From positions 90,483,501-90,547,500 of the forward strand of contig CM027381.1 in assembly GCA_015680905.1 (NCBI GenBank): a stretch of DNA of 64,000 nucleotides. Reading direction: 5' to 3'. Made by a program: the position numbers and the translations under genes. The stretch is from Coptis chinensis. Lineage: Eukaryota; Streptophyta; Magnoliopsida; Ranunculales; Ranunculaceae. This document shows, in pieces, positions 1 through 10,174 of this stretch. Within the stretch, counting starts at the first letter, position 1. Each line of letters opens with the position of its first letter. The notes below the pieces were generated by a model, which was not told where the DNA came from, made no database searches, and saw only the letters and a list, made by a program, of their open reading frames with translations.

Positions 1-804
1 GGGATTAGGAGCTTGCATCAAATGCGACACGTGTACAGAAGAGTATAGATGTGCGGTCGGGATAAATAACATGTGTCCATGAAAAGCATGCATGTAGTAA
101 GTGTAGGCAGTATTTAGGTTTATCTGAGTTGGCATAGGGTGTAATGATGGTTGATGTCTATAATGGTATATATATATTACGACGAAAAAATGGCTTAAGG
201 ATAAAGTTAGTAATGATGACAGTAGCAAGTTATGACGTCACGAGATAAAGTCGAGTGACGAGTCGTTGGGTGCTCGTTGGGGTGTTGAGTATGAGTCTTT
301 TGATATGGCGAGTGTTTGGAGTTGTTTGCGAGTGTGAAGGCCAGGCACTCGTATGTCTGGGGGTCACATTATATTGGGGGAGTCATTGTATGTGAGTCTC
401 GTGCACATCACGTGACTGGTGGGATGTCATTTACACAAAGGTTTCCATATAATGTTGAGACCTGAATCTCAGGGAAATCGCGACCAACCAGATTTTTGGC
501 ATACAGTGACCTACTAATTGACCTACTTAATCGACCTACTAATGATAACCATTGATTTACAAAGAGATATGTGTGAGTGCATATTGCAATGCAAGCCAAT
601 GGTATCCAAATAACGAGTCACAATAGTAGGTCTAGAAAGTAGCTCTTGGGAAACCTCACCATCTACTAGTCCGCCGAAAGTATTGAAGTCCAATTATTTC
701 CACACATTATGCCGGTATGTGTATATCCCACCAAAAATGGTTACAATGGAATATATAAGTCCACACTAAACCCACTATCAAAATTAGGTCATTAAGAGAC
801 CAAC
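1..804. repeat. Left arm of a large inverted repeat (truncated by window start)
   Basis: This stretch is the reverse complement of 42986-43794, with few mismatches and small indels. It pairs from window position 1 (read against the sequence ending at 43794) inward to about 804. The arm probably continues left of the window. Short ORFs inside (for example 408-599) appear in both arms and look non-coding. In minus orientation it may be an LTR; the right arm shows a TATA-like box just outside the shared part. Confidence 0.85.
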
Positions 805-974
805 TGTCTAATATCATTTTATCAGTAATATCATCAGAAATTGAGAACAATAGGAAGCATGTTATAGGAAGTTCAAATTTATTCCCTAAACAAGTCTCAT
901 TTAAAGTTCCATAATAACCCACTAAATTCTTTTGACAATCAAAGCATCTGCATAGTAAGGATCTACATACCACT
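805..974 (-). other. Remnant of RIBA-like intron between left arm and Tat insertion
   Basis: These 170 bases lie between the inverted arm and the Tat LTR. Read on the minus strand after removal of the Tat element, they follow the RIBA-like exon at 42206-42432 and begin with a GTATGT splice-donor-like sequence. They therefore look like the start of the next intron. The last five bases (970-974, CCACT) are one copy of the Tat TSD. Confidence 0.55.
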
Positions 975-1519
975 TGTAAAGGAGGGTTTTGGTTATCCCT
1001 TACAAATATGGAGGAGGAGGAGAAGGGGTTTAGAAATGGGAAATACCGAGTTCGTTGTTGAGCGAACTGCCTACGTATCTATCTCTCGATTCTGGGGGGA
1101 GAGAAGAATCATGTCTGGCATAGTTCATATGGGAGGTATTTATAGCTGGTGGATGTGGTTCTCTATCCAACACGTGTACTGACAAGCACAAATGTATGGT
1201 TGAGATTGAGAATGAGTATTGGAATGGTGTTGGTAGAAATTTTGTAATGATGGTGAGTGGTTGCAGTGGTTCGTAATTTGCGGAGACAGCATGTGTAAGT
1301 ACGGCCTTGGCAATGATTGCTTCTAGAAGATATGCTGTGTCAAGGATCAGAATGCTCTGCATGAGGATGTGCGAATCGATTTGTTCTGGAGCGATCTCGT
1401 AGCTCAGGGGTATGAGCTGATGATGTAGGTCGCTCTGAATGTAGCTTGGGGAAGTGTGGTATTTCCGCTATGCTGGACACATGCTTGATATTCCTAAATG
1501 AGAATATCACTCCCTCACA
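975..1519 (-). repeat. 3' LTR of the Tat element
   Basis: This 545-bp copy matches 41668-42209 in direct orientation. It starts with TGTAAA and ends with CCCTCACA (plus strand), so it has TG...CA termini. The 5-bp TSD CCACT lies immediately outside at 970-974. Confidence 0.92.
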
Positions 1520-1531
1520 CAGCCCCCTCTC
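1520..1531 (-). other. Polypurine tract of the Tat element
   Basis: The minus strand reads GAGAGGGGGCTG directly against the 3' LTR, the expected position of the plus-strand priming site. This fixes the element orientation. Confidence 0.8.
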
Positions 1532-2038
1532 AGTAGGTCGTGCTGTACATTGAAGCGATCTGCTGAGAGAAAATGGTGGCGCGTGTTGAGCATGAGTGAA
1601 GAAGCGGACTGGCGTGAATGGAAATACCCACCGTACTATGGAAGTCGACTCATGTTGTATGACGAACTGATGTGGAGTGATAGCTGGCACGTGGTTGGCA
1701 CGTGAGAGAATCTTAGCAGTTGGTGATGAAACGTGTCGCCGCTTTTTCCGGAATCTTGAAAAGACAGGCCGGTCTTTGGTAGATGTGTGCGGACTAGGGC
1801 TTAGGTTGTAATCATAATGTATTGGGAACTGGAGGAGCGGTTGTATAAACCAACTTTTGGAGATCCGAAAAGCCACTTTTTGTTTTGTTTCCAGAAATGC
1901 AGAGACTAGAACTCCTCAGGTTAGTGCTTCCGCCATTGTTGATCTTATTTTTTCTTCTGTTCTTGCTTGTTTCGTTCGTTTAGTAGGTCGACTTTAGCTT
2001 TTCTGGTCTAGCATTAGTAACCACTAAGAAAAAGTGAC
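1532..2038 (-). other. Tat 3' untranslated region, no gene seen
   Basis: This stretch lies between the polypurine tract and the start of the antisense reading frame. The minus-strand ORF across 1340-1876 runs from the LTR into the UTR and has no recognisable domain. A pyrimidine-rich stretch (about 1945-1975) precedes the antisense ATG at 2039 and could belong to its leader. Confidence 0.5.
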
Positions 2039-3608
2039 ATGTTTGACTCTGACAATACTCAATCTGAAGAGATTCGGGAAGTGTCACTGAGTTATGGTGA
2101 AATGGAGGAGGAGAGGGGGGAGTCAGAGGGATTTGGGAGTGAGGATGTGGAGGAGGAAGTACGATCTGAAGCTGTTGCTGCTGTAGCTAGTACTTCAGGT
2201 CGTGATAAGGGGTCGTCCTTGAGTGGGTTGCCTCCTAGGGCTGTAAATAAACATACCACGAAAGCTTTCGCTGATCTGTGGGAAGTTTACGGTATCCAGG
2301 GGGCAACCTGGAGATACACGAACTGGAGAAGACCGTAAAGGTGCTTAGTGAGATGTACACATTACCGAACTACGGGATAATAGTCTGCGAGGGGCAACTG
2401 AGGGCTGGTATGAGGATACCGTTCTCGAAGATGACTTGCAACTTTTTGAACTTCTATTGGAAATCCCCCTGCCAGTTTGTGGGTAATACTTGGCAGCTGT
2501 TTAAAGTGTTTGATCTACTGAATGTGAGTGGTGAATACTGACATTATTGAGCATTACACGGTAAAGCGATCTCGTGCTTTCAACTTTAGCTTGCAAACTT
2601 TGACGGGAAAATCTAGCGTGATGGATCGTGTAAGCAATGAGGCTTGGGAGAGAAGGCCGTTGCTGTTAGTTGGAAACTTCTGTGCTAGAGGATGTAGTTT
2701 GCAAACTAGGGTTTGCAATTTTGCTGGTGGGTAGGAGTGTATTGTTCTGTTGTTTTGACGTTTGGATTATTGATATTTTAACTGACTTGGGTCTTTGCTG
2801 TTTTTGTAGAGCTCGTTATAAAGAAGCGAACTAAACGGGGGGAAATAGAGAAGTTTGCGAAGTTAACTCGAGCTTATAAACGGGCGAAACTACTTGAGGT
2901 CACACATTTCTTTGTGGAGAGAGGAGGTCGCGTGGTTAGGGAGAAGAGGAGGGATCAAAAGAAAAGGGCTCGGGGTCAAACTAGCTTAGTGAAGCAGCGA
3001 TGGAGAAGCGTAAGAGCGAACTGGTGATAAGGGAGGACAGGAACCGAAGTCGTGCTGGCCCTAAGCGACCCACTGGAGGTGCTGGTGCCTCGGGGGTTGG
3101 TGGGTCGAGTGGGCGACCTGAAGGGGGGGTCTAGTAGCTCTCCTTTAGAGTTGGATGAGATGGTCTCCAAGCCTCGCGAGCGAAGCAGCTCGTTGAAGAG
3201 AAATGCTGATATGACTGAGCAGGACGTGCCAAGGTTGTCAAGGCTGCGAGGCATGTGCTTGGGGATAACTCCGGTGCTGGGGGCGTGTCTGGTGGTGAAT
3301 GAGTTGGTGGTAAGGCAACTCGTAGTTCCAAGTTGAGGCCTGCACCACTCTTAGATCTGGAGACCTTTGGGGTCGGTCAGAGTTCACCCCCAGCGTCCCG
3401 AGAGCCCATCTCGTCAGCAAAGTTGAAGGCCCCGAGTAAGGTGAGTGGGAAGTCTGTTATGGCTGATGATGATTTGGAGCGCCTAGTGGTGTACGTGGAC
3501 GACCAGAGGGTGCAACGAACTGTGAAGCGAACTGATGTCGGCTTCAAGTCGAGTAAGATTGCATCTTGCCTGCTTGATCACATATCTCTGGATGACAGCC
3601 ATAAGGAA
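2039..3608 (+). CDS. Antisense ORF of the Tat element (plant transposon protein-like), spliced and decayed
   Basis: This reading frame runs opposite to gag-pol, between pol and the 3' LTR. The first part (2039-2338) is acidic and serine-rich. After a one-base shift it continues at 2278-2541 with a conserved-looking block: LRAGMRIPF, then a hydrophobic segment, then a WQLFKVFDLLN-like end. This resembles the 'plant transposon protein' domain known from extra ORFs of Tat elements. A probable intron (GT near 2731 to TTTTTGTAG at about 2810) leads to a lysine/arginine-rich exon at about 2811-2960. A later frame (3333-3608) reads across the CACTA insertion site. With the CACTA and one GAA removed, it continues in frame to a TGA at 28945-28947. 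Function is unknown; at least one frameshift is present. Confidence 0.55.
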
Positions 3609-3636
3609 CACTACACCATAATAGGCTATTTGCAAC
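3609..3636 (+). repeat. Left terminal inverted repeat of the CACTA element
   Basis: About 28 bases starting CACTACACCATAATAGG and ending at TTTGCAAC pair with 28881-28908, with one mismatch (GGC versus GGA). The CACTA start defines the superfamily. Confidence 0.93.
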
Positions 3637-3960
3637 GGCAAAAAAGCGTTGCTAATAATTTTCGCAACGCTTTTAAGAGTTGCAAATATGGCGTGGGTAA
3701 AGTGTTGGAAATATTTGCAACGGTTAATAAGCGTTGTAAACAGAAATTTCCAATGCTTATTATAACTATTTCGTGCACAAATTTTAAACCTTTGCAACGG
3801 TTTTTTATTTCACAAACGCTTTTTAAGCGTTAGTAATTTGTTAAAAATATTACCAACGGTTTTTAACCGTTGCAAAGTTGTTAGTTAATTTAAAAAATAA
3901 TAATTTAAAATTCGTTTGCAACGGTTATAAACCGTTGCTAATTGGTTGCTAATAAAAAAA
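3637..3960. repeat. Left subterminal repeat array of the CACTA element
   Basis: At least eight copies of GCAACGGTT, GCAACGCTT or their complements occur in both orientations. Several form short palindromes, for example GGTTTTTAACCGTTGC around 3858-3874 and ACGGTTATAAACCGT near 3922-3936. Such arrays bind the TNPA/TNP1 class of protein in well-studied CACTA elements. Confidence 0.85.
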
Positions 3961-4060
3961 TAATAATTTCTCATATTTTGTAGCGAGACCAGCTAAACAT
4001 ACAATAAACAATGAATACAAGAATACAATAAACAATGTATCATCGTTGCCAATTGAAATA

Positions 4061-4405
4061 ACTGAGTCCACAACCATAGAAGCGAAAAATTCTTTTTCAC
4101 CACCAATCGATCAGCTTTGAAGAGAGTGTGGTAGCAGCACACTTTGCCAACAAACACTTCTTTTCTTCCATACTTTTCCCCTCAATACTCACAGCAAGTT
4201 CCTTAATTTTGCTAATTGTCTGAAATACAAGTAGCAAACTCATGACTTCTAGAACAATTTGTCATGAACATATCCATCCAATCAAACCAAAAGATCCAAA
4301 TTCCTTACCAAATTGAAGCAAAATAAAACTACGTATAAGACTCTGTGAGTGGACACCATCCTCAATGAAAAGCTTGGCCTCCTTTAAAAACTCTCCCGCA
4401 AAAAG
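4061..4405 (-). pseudogene. CCT7: Captured fragment of chaperonin CCT7 (TCP-1 eta)
   Basis: Two exon-like pieces are visible on the minus strand. Exon 4405-4309 encodes AGEFLKEAKLFIEDGVHSQS and continues to LIRSF, ending at a GTAAGG donor. Exon 4219-4061 follows a TTGTATTTCAG acceptor and encodes ISKIKELAVSIEGKSMEEKK, then LLAKCAATTLSSKLI. A one-base shift follows, then GGEKEFFASMVVD. These match the apical/intermediate region of the cytosolic chaperonin subunit eta. Only two exons of a much longer gene remain, frame-broken, inside the CACTA element. It cannot make a chaperonin; it could contribute to a chimeric or regulatory transcript. Confidence 0.85.
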
Positions 4406-4746
4406 AATGTATCTAGGGTAAGTGACATTAAAATATCAACCACATCTAGGGTAAGTAATGTATCCATGTAAAGTAATATAAAATCATGGAGACAACTATC
4501 AATCCATTTAAATAATTCTAGCCTCCTAAAGGTATGTCCAAGCTTACATTCTATCCAACGCTCAAAAAATTGTCAATTTTGTAGTCATTGGGTACAAATA
4601 GTTTTGAGATATGCCAACTTGTTAATGAGTATGGTCGCCCATATGGGAAGATGACCACAAAAAATATCCCTTAAACTCTTCTCCACGTAAGTATCCCAAA
4701 TATTCATTCCCATTATACATATATAAGATCAAATAGTTAATTTCAC
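4406..4746. other. CACTA interior between captured fragments, no gene recognised
   Basis: No domain was recognised. A short repeat of TCTAGGGTAAGT occurs at about 4411-4422 and 4446-4457. The stretch may be captured intron or filler DNA. Confidence 0.4.
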
Positions 4747-6012
4747 CTTTCGTTTTGTATTGCAGAAAATGACAGCCTGGGTGATTGTAACAGTGTCATA
4801 GAGATCGCACAAGGTATCAAACTTCCACTGTTCTTTCTCAACAGCAACAAAGAACTGTTTGATTCCCTGTTATTAAACAAAGACAAGCAACAAACTTAGT
4901 ATGCCATAAAGATGAAAAGGCTGCCCTCGTAAAGTAGATCAATTCCACAAGAAAAAAACAAATACCTCCAAAGTTAGCTCATCACGTTTCACAAGGATCC
5001 TAACAGGATCTGTCATAATTGTCATTTCCAAAATTTCATGTGGAAGGGTTGCAGAGATCAAGATGACCTGCATATACACAAGTGCCATTTCATGAGTAAC
5101 TAACTGCAACTTTGTAATAGGATTTTGGATCTAAACCTTAAGAGCTCATTATAGATATATGGTATGCCGACAAGGAATGGGTATTGAAAGGTGATCAGCA
5201 AGAAAAATCCTTTCACCACTAAGGGCACTACAAGACTATGGCATTCCAATATAGACCATATGAAGTGGTTTGTGTAATACATTAAATAATCCAAGATACA
5301 ATGACATATTAGGCTATAAAATATCAAACATCTACACAAACCGACTATAGCATGACTAAGTAGCTAAGGCGTTAAGTCGCCACTTCTATTAAGGTTTCTT
5401 ATCAAAGCAAGACAAGAAGACCTACTAATTACCTCAAGCTCGGTGGAAGATATCTGTAAGCGACATAAATTTGATCTTTAAACCCTCTCGCTCAACATCT
5501 CATCGATTCATCCCTGTCTCAACATAAAAAATTACAATAAATAACCCGACTCTAACCAACTCAACTAATTCTAGTAGAAAAAAGGAACGAAAACTCACAA
5601 GAACCAATAGTTTAATAGCTCTAGTCCTTAAAAGTAGCGTCCTCTTTAATCATACACAAACTCTACCGAGGAGTTCGAAAACAACATGAACACCATACTC
5701 AAGTTTCCTTATATCTTCACCCATACTTTTCCCTCCAATACATCCATGTACTTAAATACTCATATAATCACCAAGTGCCAATATAGTCTTCTCAGTCTAT
5801 GAAGCTAGTTCTCTAGTAGGTGACAATATCAACACTTGTACCCTGTAAACAAAATAACAATTAAACACATACTAAAAAGAAAAGAAATTGGCAAGCAAGG
5901 GCAAGAAAGTAAATTATTATTACTCTCTGGAGGAAGTATCAACCATCTGACAAGCAACGATACCAATCATAGAAGTTTTTCCATTACAGTTGGGCTTGAG
6001 CAATGACGTCCG
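4747..6012 (-). pseudogene. EIF4A3: Captured multi-exon fragment of DEAD-box helicase eIF4A-III
   Basis: Five exon-like blocks lie in gene order on the minus strand. 6012-5923 has DVIAQAQ, a damaged motif I, then GKTSM and QMVDTSSRE. 5843 to about 5597 has VQVLILSPTREL (motif Ia), then [14 protein letters not shown] and RAIKLLVL. About 5517-5433 has a DES remnant of the DEAD/DESD box, then GFKDQIY and YRYLPP. 5067-4966 has [13 protein letters not shown] (motif III) and KRDELTLE. 4867-4747 has [20 protein letters not shown] and VIFCNTKRK. Block edges carry GT donors and AG acceptors. The wording (TSMI, VDTSSREVQ, FVAVEKE) fits the exon-junction helicase eIF4A-III better than eIF4A-1. In-frame stops and a broken P-loop make it non-functional. 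It is a genomic capture, since introns are retained. Confidence 0.88.
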
Positions 6013-6229
6013 CGACCTTCAATTATAGGTAAAACTGCTCTCGTTGAATGGCCGAGGGTTTTTCAAACCCATGGTGGTAGATTCCACGTAGGAGGTCGTT
6101 GTTAATTCCCATTTTATCGAAAGTTGAAATTGGTTCGATTCTATATATGTGTGGTTTGAAATACTAAGGTCTCGTCGTCTGGTCCGTTTCGACGGGTGGT
6201 GTTGTTTCGAAAGGGGAAGAAGGGTTGCA

Positions 6230-6929
6230 GCCATGGTAGGGAAATAGATTGCACTATCCGGTGGAGTGCTACTTGAACCAAGAGCTACAAAAGCATGCTG
6301 CATAACCTGTCCTCCATCTCTTGCAAAAGTAGGCCGAACAAGAAAGGGAAAGGAATGGGAGTTGCTTTAGCTTCCGTGATTGAACGAACACCCGGAATGC
6401 ACATTAGCAAAATATCTGGCCGGGGAGGATAGTGCAAGTAACCCGGCGCGATGTTGCTAGAGTCATGGGAGAATCTAGAGAGTCAAGATCATTGACCTGA
6501 GTTCATTAAATAATTGGATTTAGGAGCAAGCTGGGGAAGAAAATGAAGTAATAAACAAATACATGGGACGAGGACACCAACCTCGGCGGTTAATAAAAAT
6601 GGAGTAGCATGCGGATGAAAATGCACAGCCCGAAGAGAACGTCGTGTCTTCAGTATGATGGCTGGTGAGGAAGTTTCTCCCCTCCTATTGTAGTGCCATA
6701 TGTACAATTGATAAAGAATTGCAAAGTCAAATGTACGACGGAAAGAACAAAAGGTCCACAAGCTGTGCTATGATACAGCTCAAAGTAAGGGACTTCTATC
6801 CAAGAGATAATGGTGTGTAAAACAATGAACTGCTAGCAGCAATAGTCCATTACCTTGTGGCCCAATGCTACAGCAAGAAGCTCCCCTTGTGCATGGAAAG
6901 CAATAGAAGCAATAGGCGGTCTGCACTGC
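6230..6929 (-). pseudogene. Captured fragment of a WD40-repeat protein (AMBRA1/DCAF-like family)
   Basis: Exon a (6929-6854) encodes RPPIASIAFHAQGELLAVAL followed by GHK and a GTAATG donor. Exon b (about 6711-6582) starts LYIWHYNRRGETSSP and runs through LKTRRSLRAVHFHPHATPFL to TAE, with a GTTGGT donor; its acceptor seems to have lost AG. Exon c begins after CTCAG at 6496 with VNDLDSLDSPMTLATS and continues, with frameshifts, to about 6230. These are WD40 blades of a plant transducin-family protein related to AMBRA1-like proteins; the exact subfamily is from memory. The fragment directly precedes the eIF4A-III piece in the same orientation. Splice-site loss and frameshifts show decay. Confidence 0.8.
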
Positions 6930-7459
6930 CTTGAAAAAATTATGATCGATCAAATTGTACAAAGGAATTTACATTTGAATAAATAAAAAAGAATTTGCAA
7001 TGGAGAAAATGAAATAATACCGGTACCGCCATTGATAAAACGAACTAGTGCATCAACCAACAGAGCATAACCGCAAAACTGTCCACCATTCTCCCTCCTC
7101 CTTTATCCGGGCTTGGGACCGGCAGCGCAAAGACTTTCATTACTTTGCACTGGCGGAGTTAAAAATAGGGTTGTTATCTCTTCAACCTGCAAAAAACAAA
7201 AAAACTTTCATAATATAACATTCTTATAAACCATCTAGCCATCATACCATCATAACAAGTTATAGTGCACAAGTTTGTTATGTCATTCTTACATCTTGCA
7301 AAAGGCTCCTACCATTACTTACAAAAAACATACTAAAAAAACCAAAATAGATAAAGTTTGCATATCCCACACAATAGATTACTCATACTGCAACCTTGAT
7401 TCAAGCCAAATCAAAGGCCCCCCTTCAACAAAATCACTAAGGTCCGAGCAGCCAAATTG
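6930..7459. other. CACTA interior between WD40 fragment and TNP1-like gene
   Basis: No clear coding signal was seen. The minus-strand stretch at about 7150-7040 is GC-richer than its surroundings and could be more captured DNA, but no protein family was recognised. Confidence 0.4.
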
Positions 7460-9240
7460 AGGTCCATCATAAATAGGAGCATTGGGAACCAAGACTTCCT
7501 GGATGTAGATCTTTTTCTCCCCTCCAAGGACGACTCTGCATGCCATGGCAAATATTAGCGGTGGTTGTCATAACATACCCCCTAGCAACCGGAACACCAT
7601 CTCTACCTAATAGGGTAACCTTAAGAGGTGGACTCAACGTTTCAGCAGGAGGGTTCACAGGAGGGTTCGCAGATTCAAACATATTCATTAAATTCTGTTG
7701 AGACGAACGATGAACTGAGTTGGAACCAACATCGGTTTCGGGTGTTGTATCCCCACACGGCGGTTGACTATTCGACATTCCATTGTTGGTTACAAGCTTA
7801 AGCATATCCTGACAAAATGAATGACAAAACTAAGATTTATATATATGATGAAAGCAATAAGTTTAATATTTAAGGCAAACTCACCATCAACACACCCTCA
7901 ACTCTAGCTATGGAGGACTTCATCTCACTCATTTCTCCCTTTAAATTCAGAATTTGATGAAGACCTTGCTTGTGCTAACATCACCTTCGCATAATATTTG
8001 TATGCGTTTTAATTGCTTCTTAGAGAGGTTAGAGCTGATTCCACGAGTCCTATTCCTTTTGTCCATCCTAAGACTTGGGTCAATTAAATCATTATCAAAA
8101 TCAAGATGAGTTGCACTGCCCTCTCCACTTGAAGTTGCATTTTTTCTTTTCTTTTGAGCAGCCTCCACCAATTCCTATATAGTGTTTTCCATGGAAATTA
8201 GTTCAAAACTAACAAGTTAGTACAAACTTAAGGTAAATCAGTCGAGAAAAAATTGTCTATAATAACAAAGTAATGAACTAACATCCTGCACACTAGTTCG
8301 TGCATCATTTACAAAGGGAAATACTATGCCAAAGACTTAACAAAATTATAGTTGGAACTCAAGTGAAATGCAAACTCACATAACGGGCTCGAGCGCTCTC
8401 CAAAACAGTTCCATTACGACGTTCATGTCCTGCTTTCCAGCTGTCTACCCATTCGTGTATCTTGTCCGGATTTTGTTGATTCTACATGTACATTGGTAAA
8501 TAATTGTTAGCATATCGTGATCAAAATTTAAAAGTTTATGGAAAGACACCTACCATTTTATGCAACATGTTGGCATACGTATCCCGCCCAAGTGTATGTC
8601 GAGAATCATTAAGTTTTATATTCTCACCATTCTTCGCATTTCTTGTCATCACTTCAGGAGTGTTCTCATATAGTACAAACTGTTCCCCAATGATTTGGAT
8701 CAATGCCATCCGGCATCGCGGCAATTTGTTCTTCAAGGTCTCAAACTTATTCAATATATCTTTTCTCAAGACCCATTTTCCATATCTAAACTTAGTACAA
8801 AAGTTTTTTTCTGCATGTGAGCGAGCTAGTGCTTGGTGGACATTTGTAACTTCAAATTCATGCTGTAAAACACAAGTTATATAGTAATGTGAATGAAGCT
8901 AGAACTCAAAATGTCTAGTATGCATTAAAAAAAAATTAGAGGTAAACCTTAGCATTAAGGCATTCCAAACCTTATCCTTGAAGTCAGGATGTACAAGCCT
9001 CCAATCAGTGTAACTAACTGGGATACGAGCTTGAATGAGACTACCAGCACGAGTATTCCATCTGGAGGCATTATCACCAACGACAACACCATCAATATCA
9101 ATCAGTACAGGTAACTTCCTAACATTTTCTGATTCTTGCGTGTCGCATAAAGGCTGAGATGCATGTGAAACTGAAATAGAAGGTTGTGATGCATGTGAGG
9201 TAGAACCAGAAGGTTGAAATGCACTAGGCTATGGTTGACC
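7460..9240 (-). pseudogene. TNP1-like (Transposase_24) second protein of the CACTA element
   Basis: Several minus-strand exon-like blocks appear in order. 9130-8946 reads KLPVLIDIDGVVVGD, ASRWNTRAGSLI and YTDWRLVHPDFKDKVWNALM. 8870-8536 includes KWVLRKDILNKFETLKNKLP and TYANMLHKMVG. 8484-8385 reads IHEWVDSWKAGHERRNGTV. 8171-7947 is lysine-rich with a probable helical end. 7805-7467 ends with a LKVTLLGRDGVPVARGYV-like block. This order and the WK-x-GH-RR-NG core are typical of the plant Transposase_24 family, the TNPA/TNP1 partner that binds subterminal repeats. Intron boundaries and completeness could not be fixed. It lies downstream of TNP2 on the same strand, as usual in CACTA elements. Confidence 0.7.
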
Positions 9241-9541
9241 TGATACCATTTCAAATGAAATCCTAACATATATTGCAAAATAGTCTATTAGTAGTCTGGT
9301 ACTGAAAAATATAATCATGAAAGGTGAGAAAGAAGAATAAATAAAAGTATATACACAATTCAATCCAAACAAAAGTATTTCATTACCTTATCACACATAC
9401 CACCTATTTAATAAACCCCAGATAGATACATAACAAACAAAATGAATAATAATAATAATATACACAATAAGCATACATATTAAGACTGGAAACTTTAAAG
9501 CAAAAAATAGTATCATAGTTTGGAAACTACAACAATTACAA
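9241..9541. other. Spacer between TNP2 3' end and TNP1-like gene
   Basis: An AT-rich spacer with no gene recognised. It probably holds the 3' UTR of TNP2 and the 5' region or first intron of the TNP1-like gene. Confidence 0.4.
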
Positions 9542-10169
9542 TCAGGTTAAGCACTTCATCAAAGGCTTCAAATTAGGTTGGTCCTCAAGGGTAGATTGGA
9601 AAACAATTGGTACATCTAGTGAGTCAACTCCACACGTCAATCGCCTCGGTGAATGGATGACTACCGACCAATTAGGATTTTTCAAGTCCTTCGAGTAAAA
9701 CACTTGACTAGCTTCGGAAGCGAGAATGACCGGCTCGTCAAAGTACTGATCAACACTTTTCATCTTATTAAGATTGACCAACACCAAATTAGAGTCTAGA
9801 CAGAGCTTGCAGCCATTGCTCTTGTCCTCCACCCTCACCCAATTGCAATAAAAGACAACTTGTTGAAAGTCTGAATAGTCCAGCTCTAATATTTGTTCAA
9901 TAACCCCATACCACTTCGTCGATGCATCTACTGGATTTTTGTCTTTCCTACTTGACGTAAACGAAGTGATTGCCTCCATGCAAACACTACTATCTTGTGT
10001 GGCAACTGTTTCATCATGCGACCTAGTAGAAAAGACAAAACCATTAATGCGGTACTTTCTATACGTTTTAGCTTGGTGCAATGGTCCTTCAACTAATTGC
10101 TATAAGTCACTCTTGGTGTCATTTGTAGTCAATAACTGTAAAAAGACGATAGTTAGAAAGTTAATATTA
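9542..10169 (-). pseudogene. C-terminal part of TNP2-like transposase (DUF4216 region), separated by Athila insertion
   Basis: The 179-residue frame at 10081-9542 contains WYGVIEQILELDYSDFQQVV, FYCNWV, LVNLNKM, then ILASEASQVFYSKD and PNWSVVI. This is the DUF4216 pattern found at the C-terminus of plant CACTA TNP2 proteins. The reading continues upstream to the Athila insertion at 10175. The N-terminal part lies beyond the insert at 22258-24984. The frame itself is open, so this end was intact when the Athila element entered. Confidence 0.85.
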
Positions 10170-10174
10170 CTAAC

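Noticed and set aside
1340-1876. 178-residue minus-strand ORF
   Set aside because: It runs across the LTR, the polypurine tract and the Tat 3' UTR, with no domain. The LTR part also occurs at 42030-42248.
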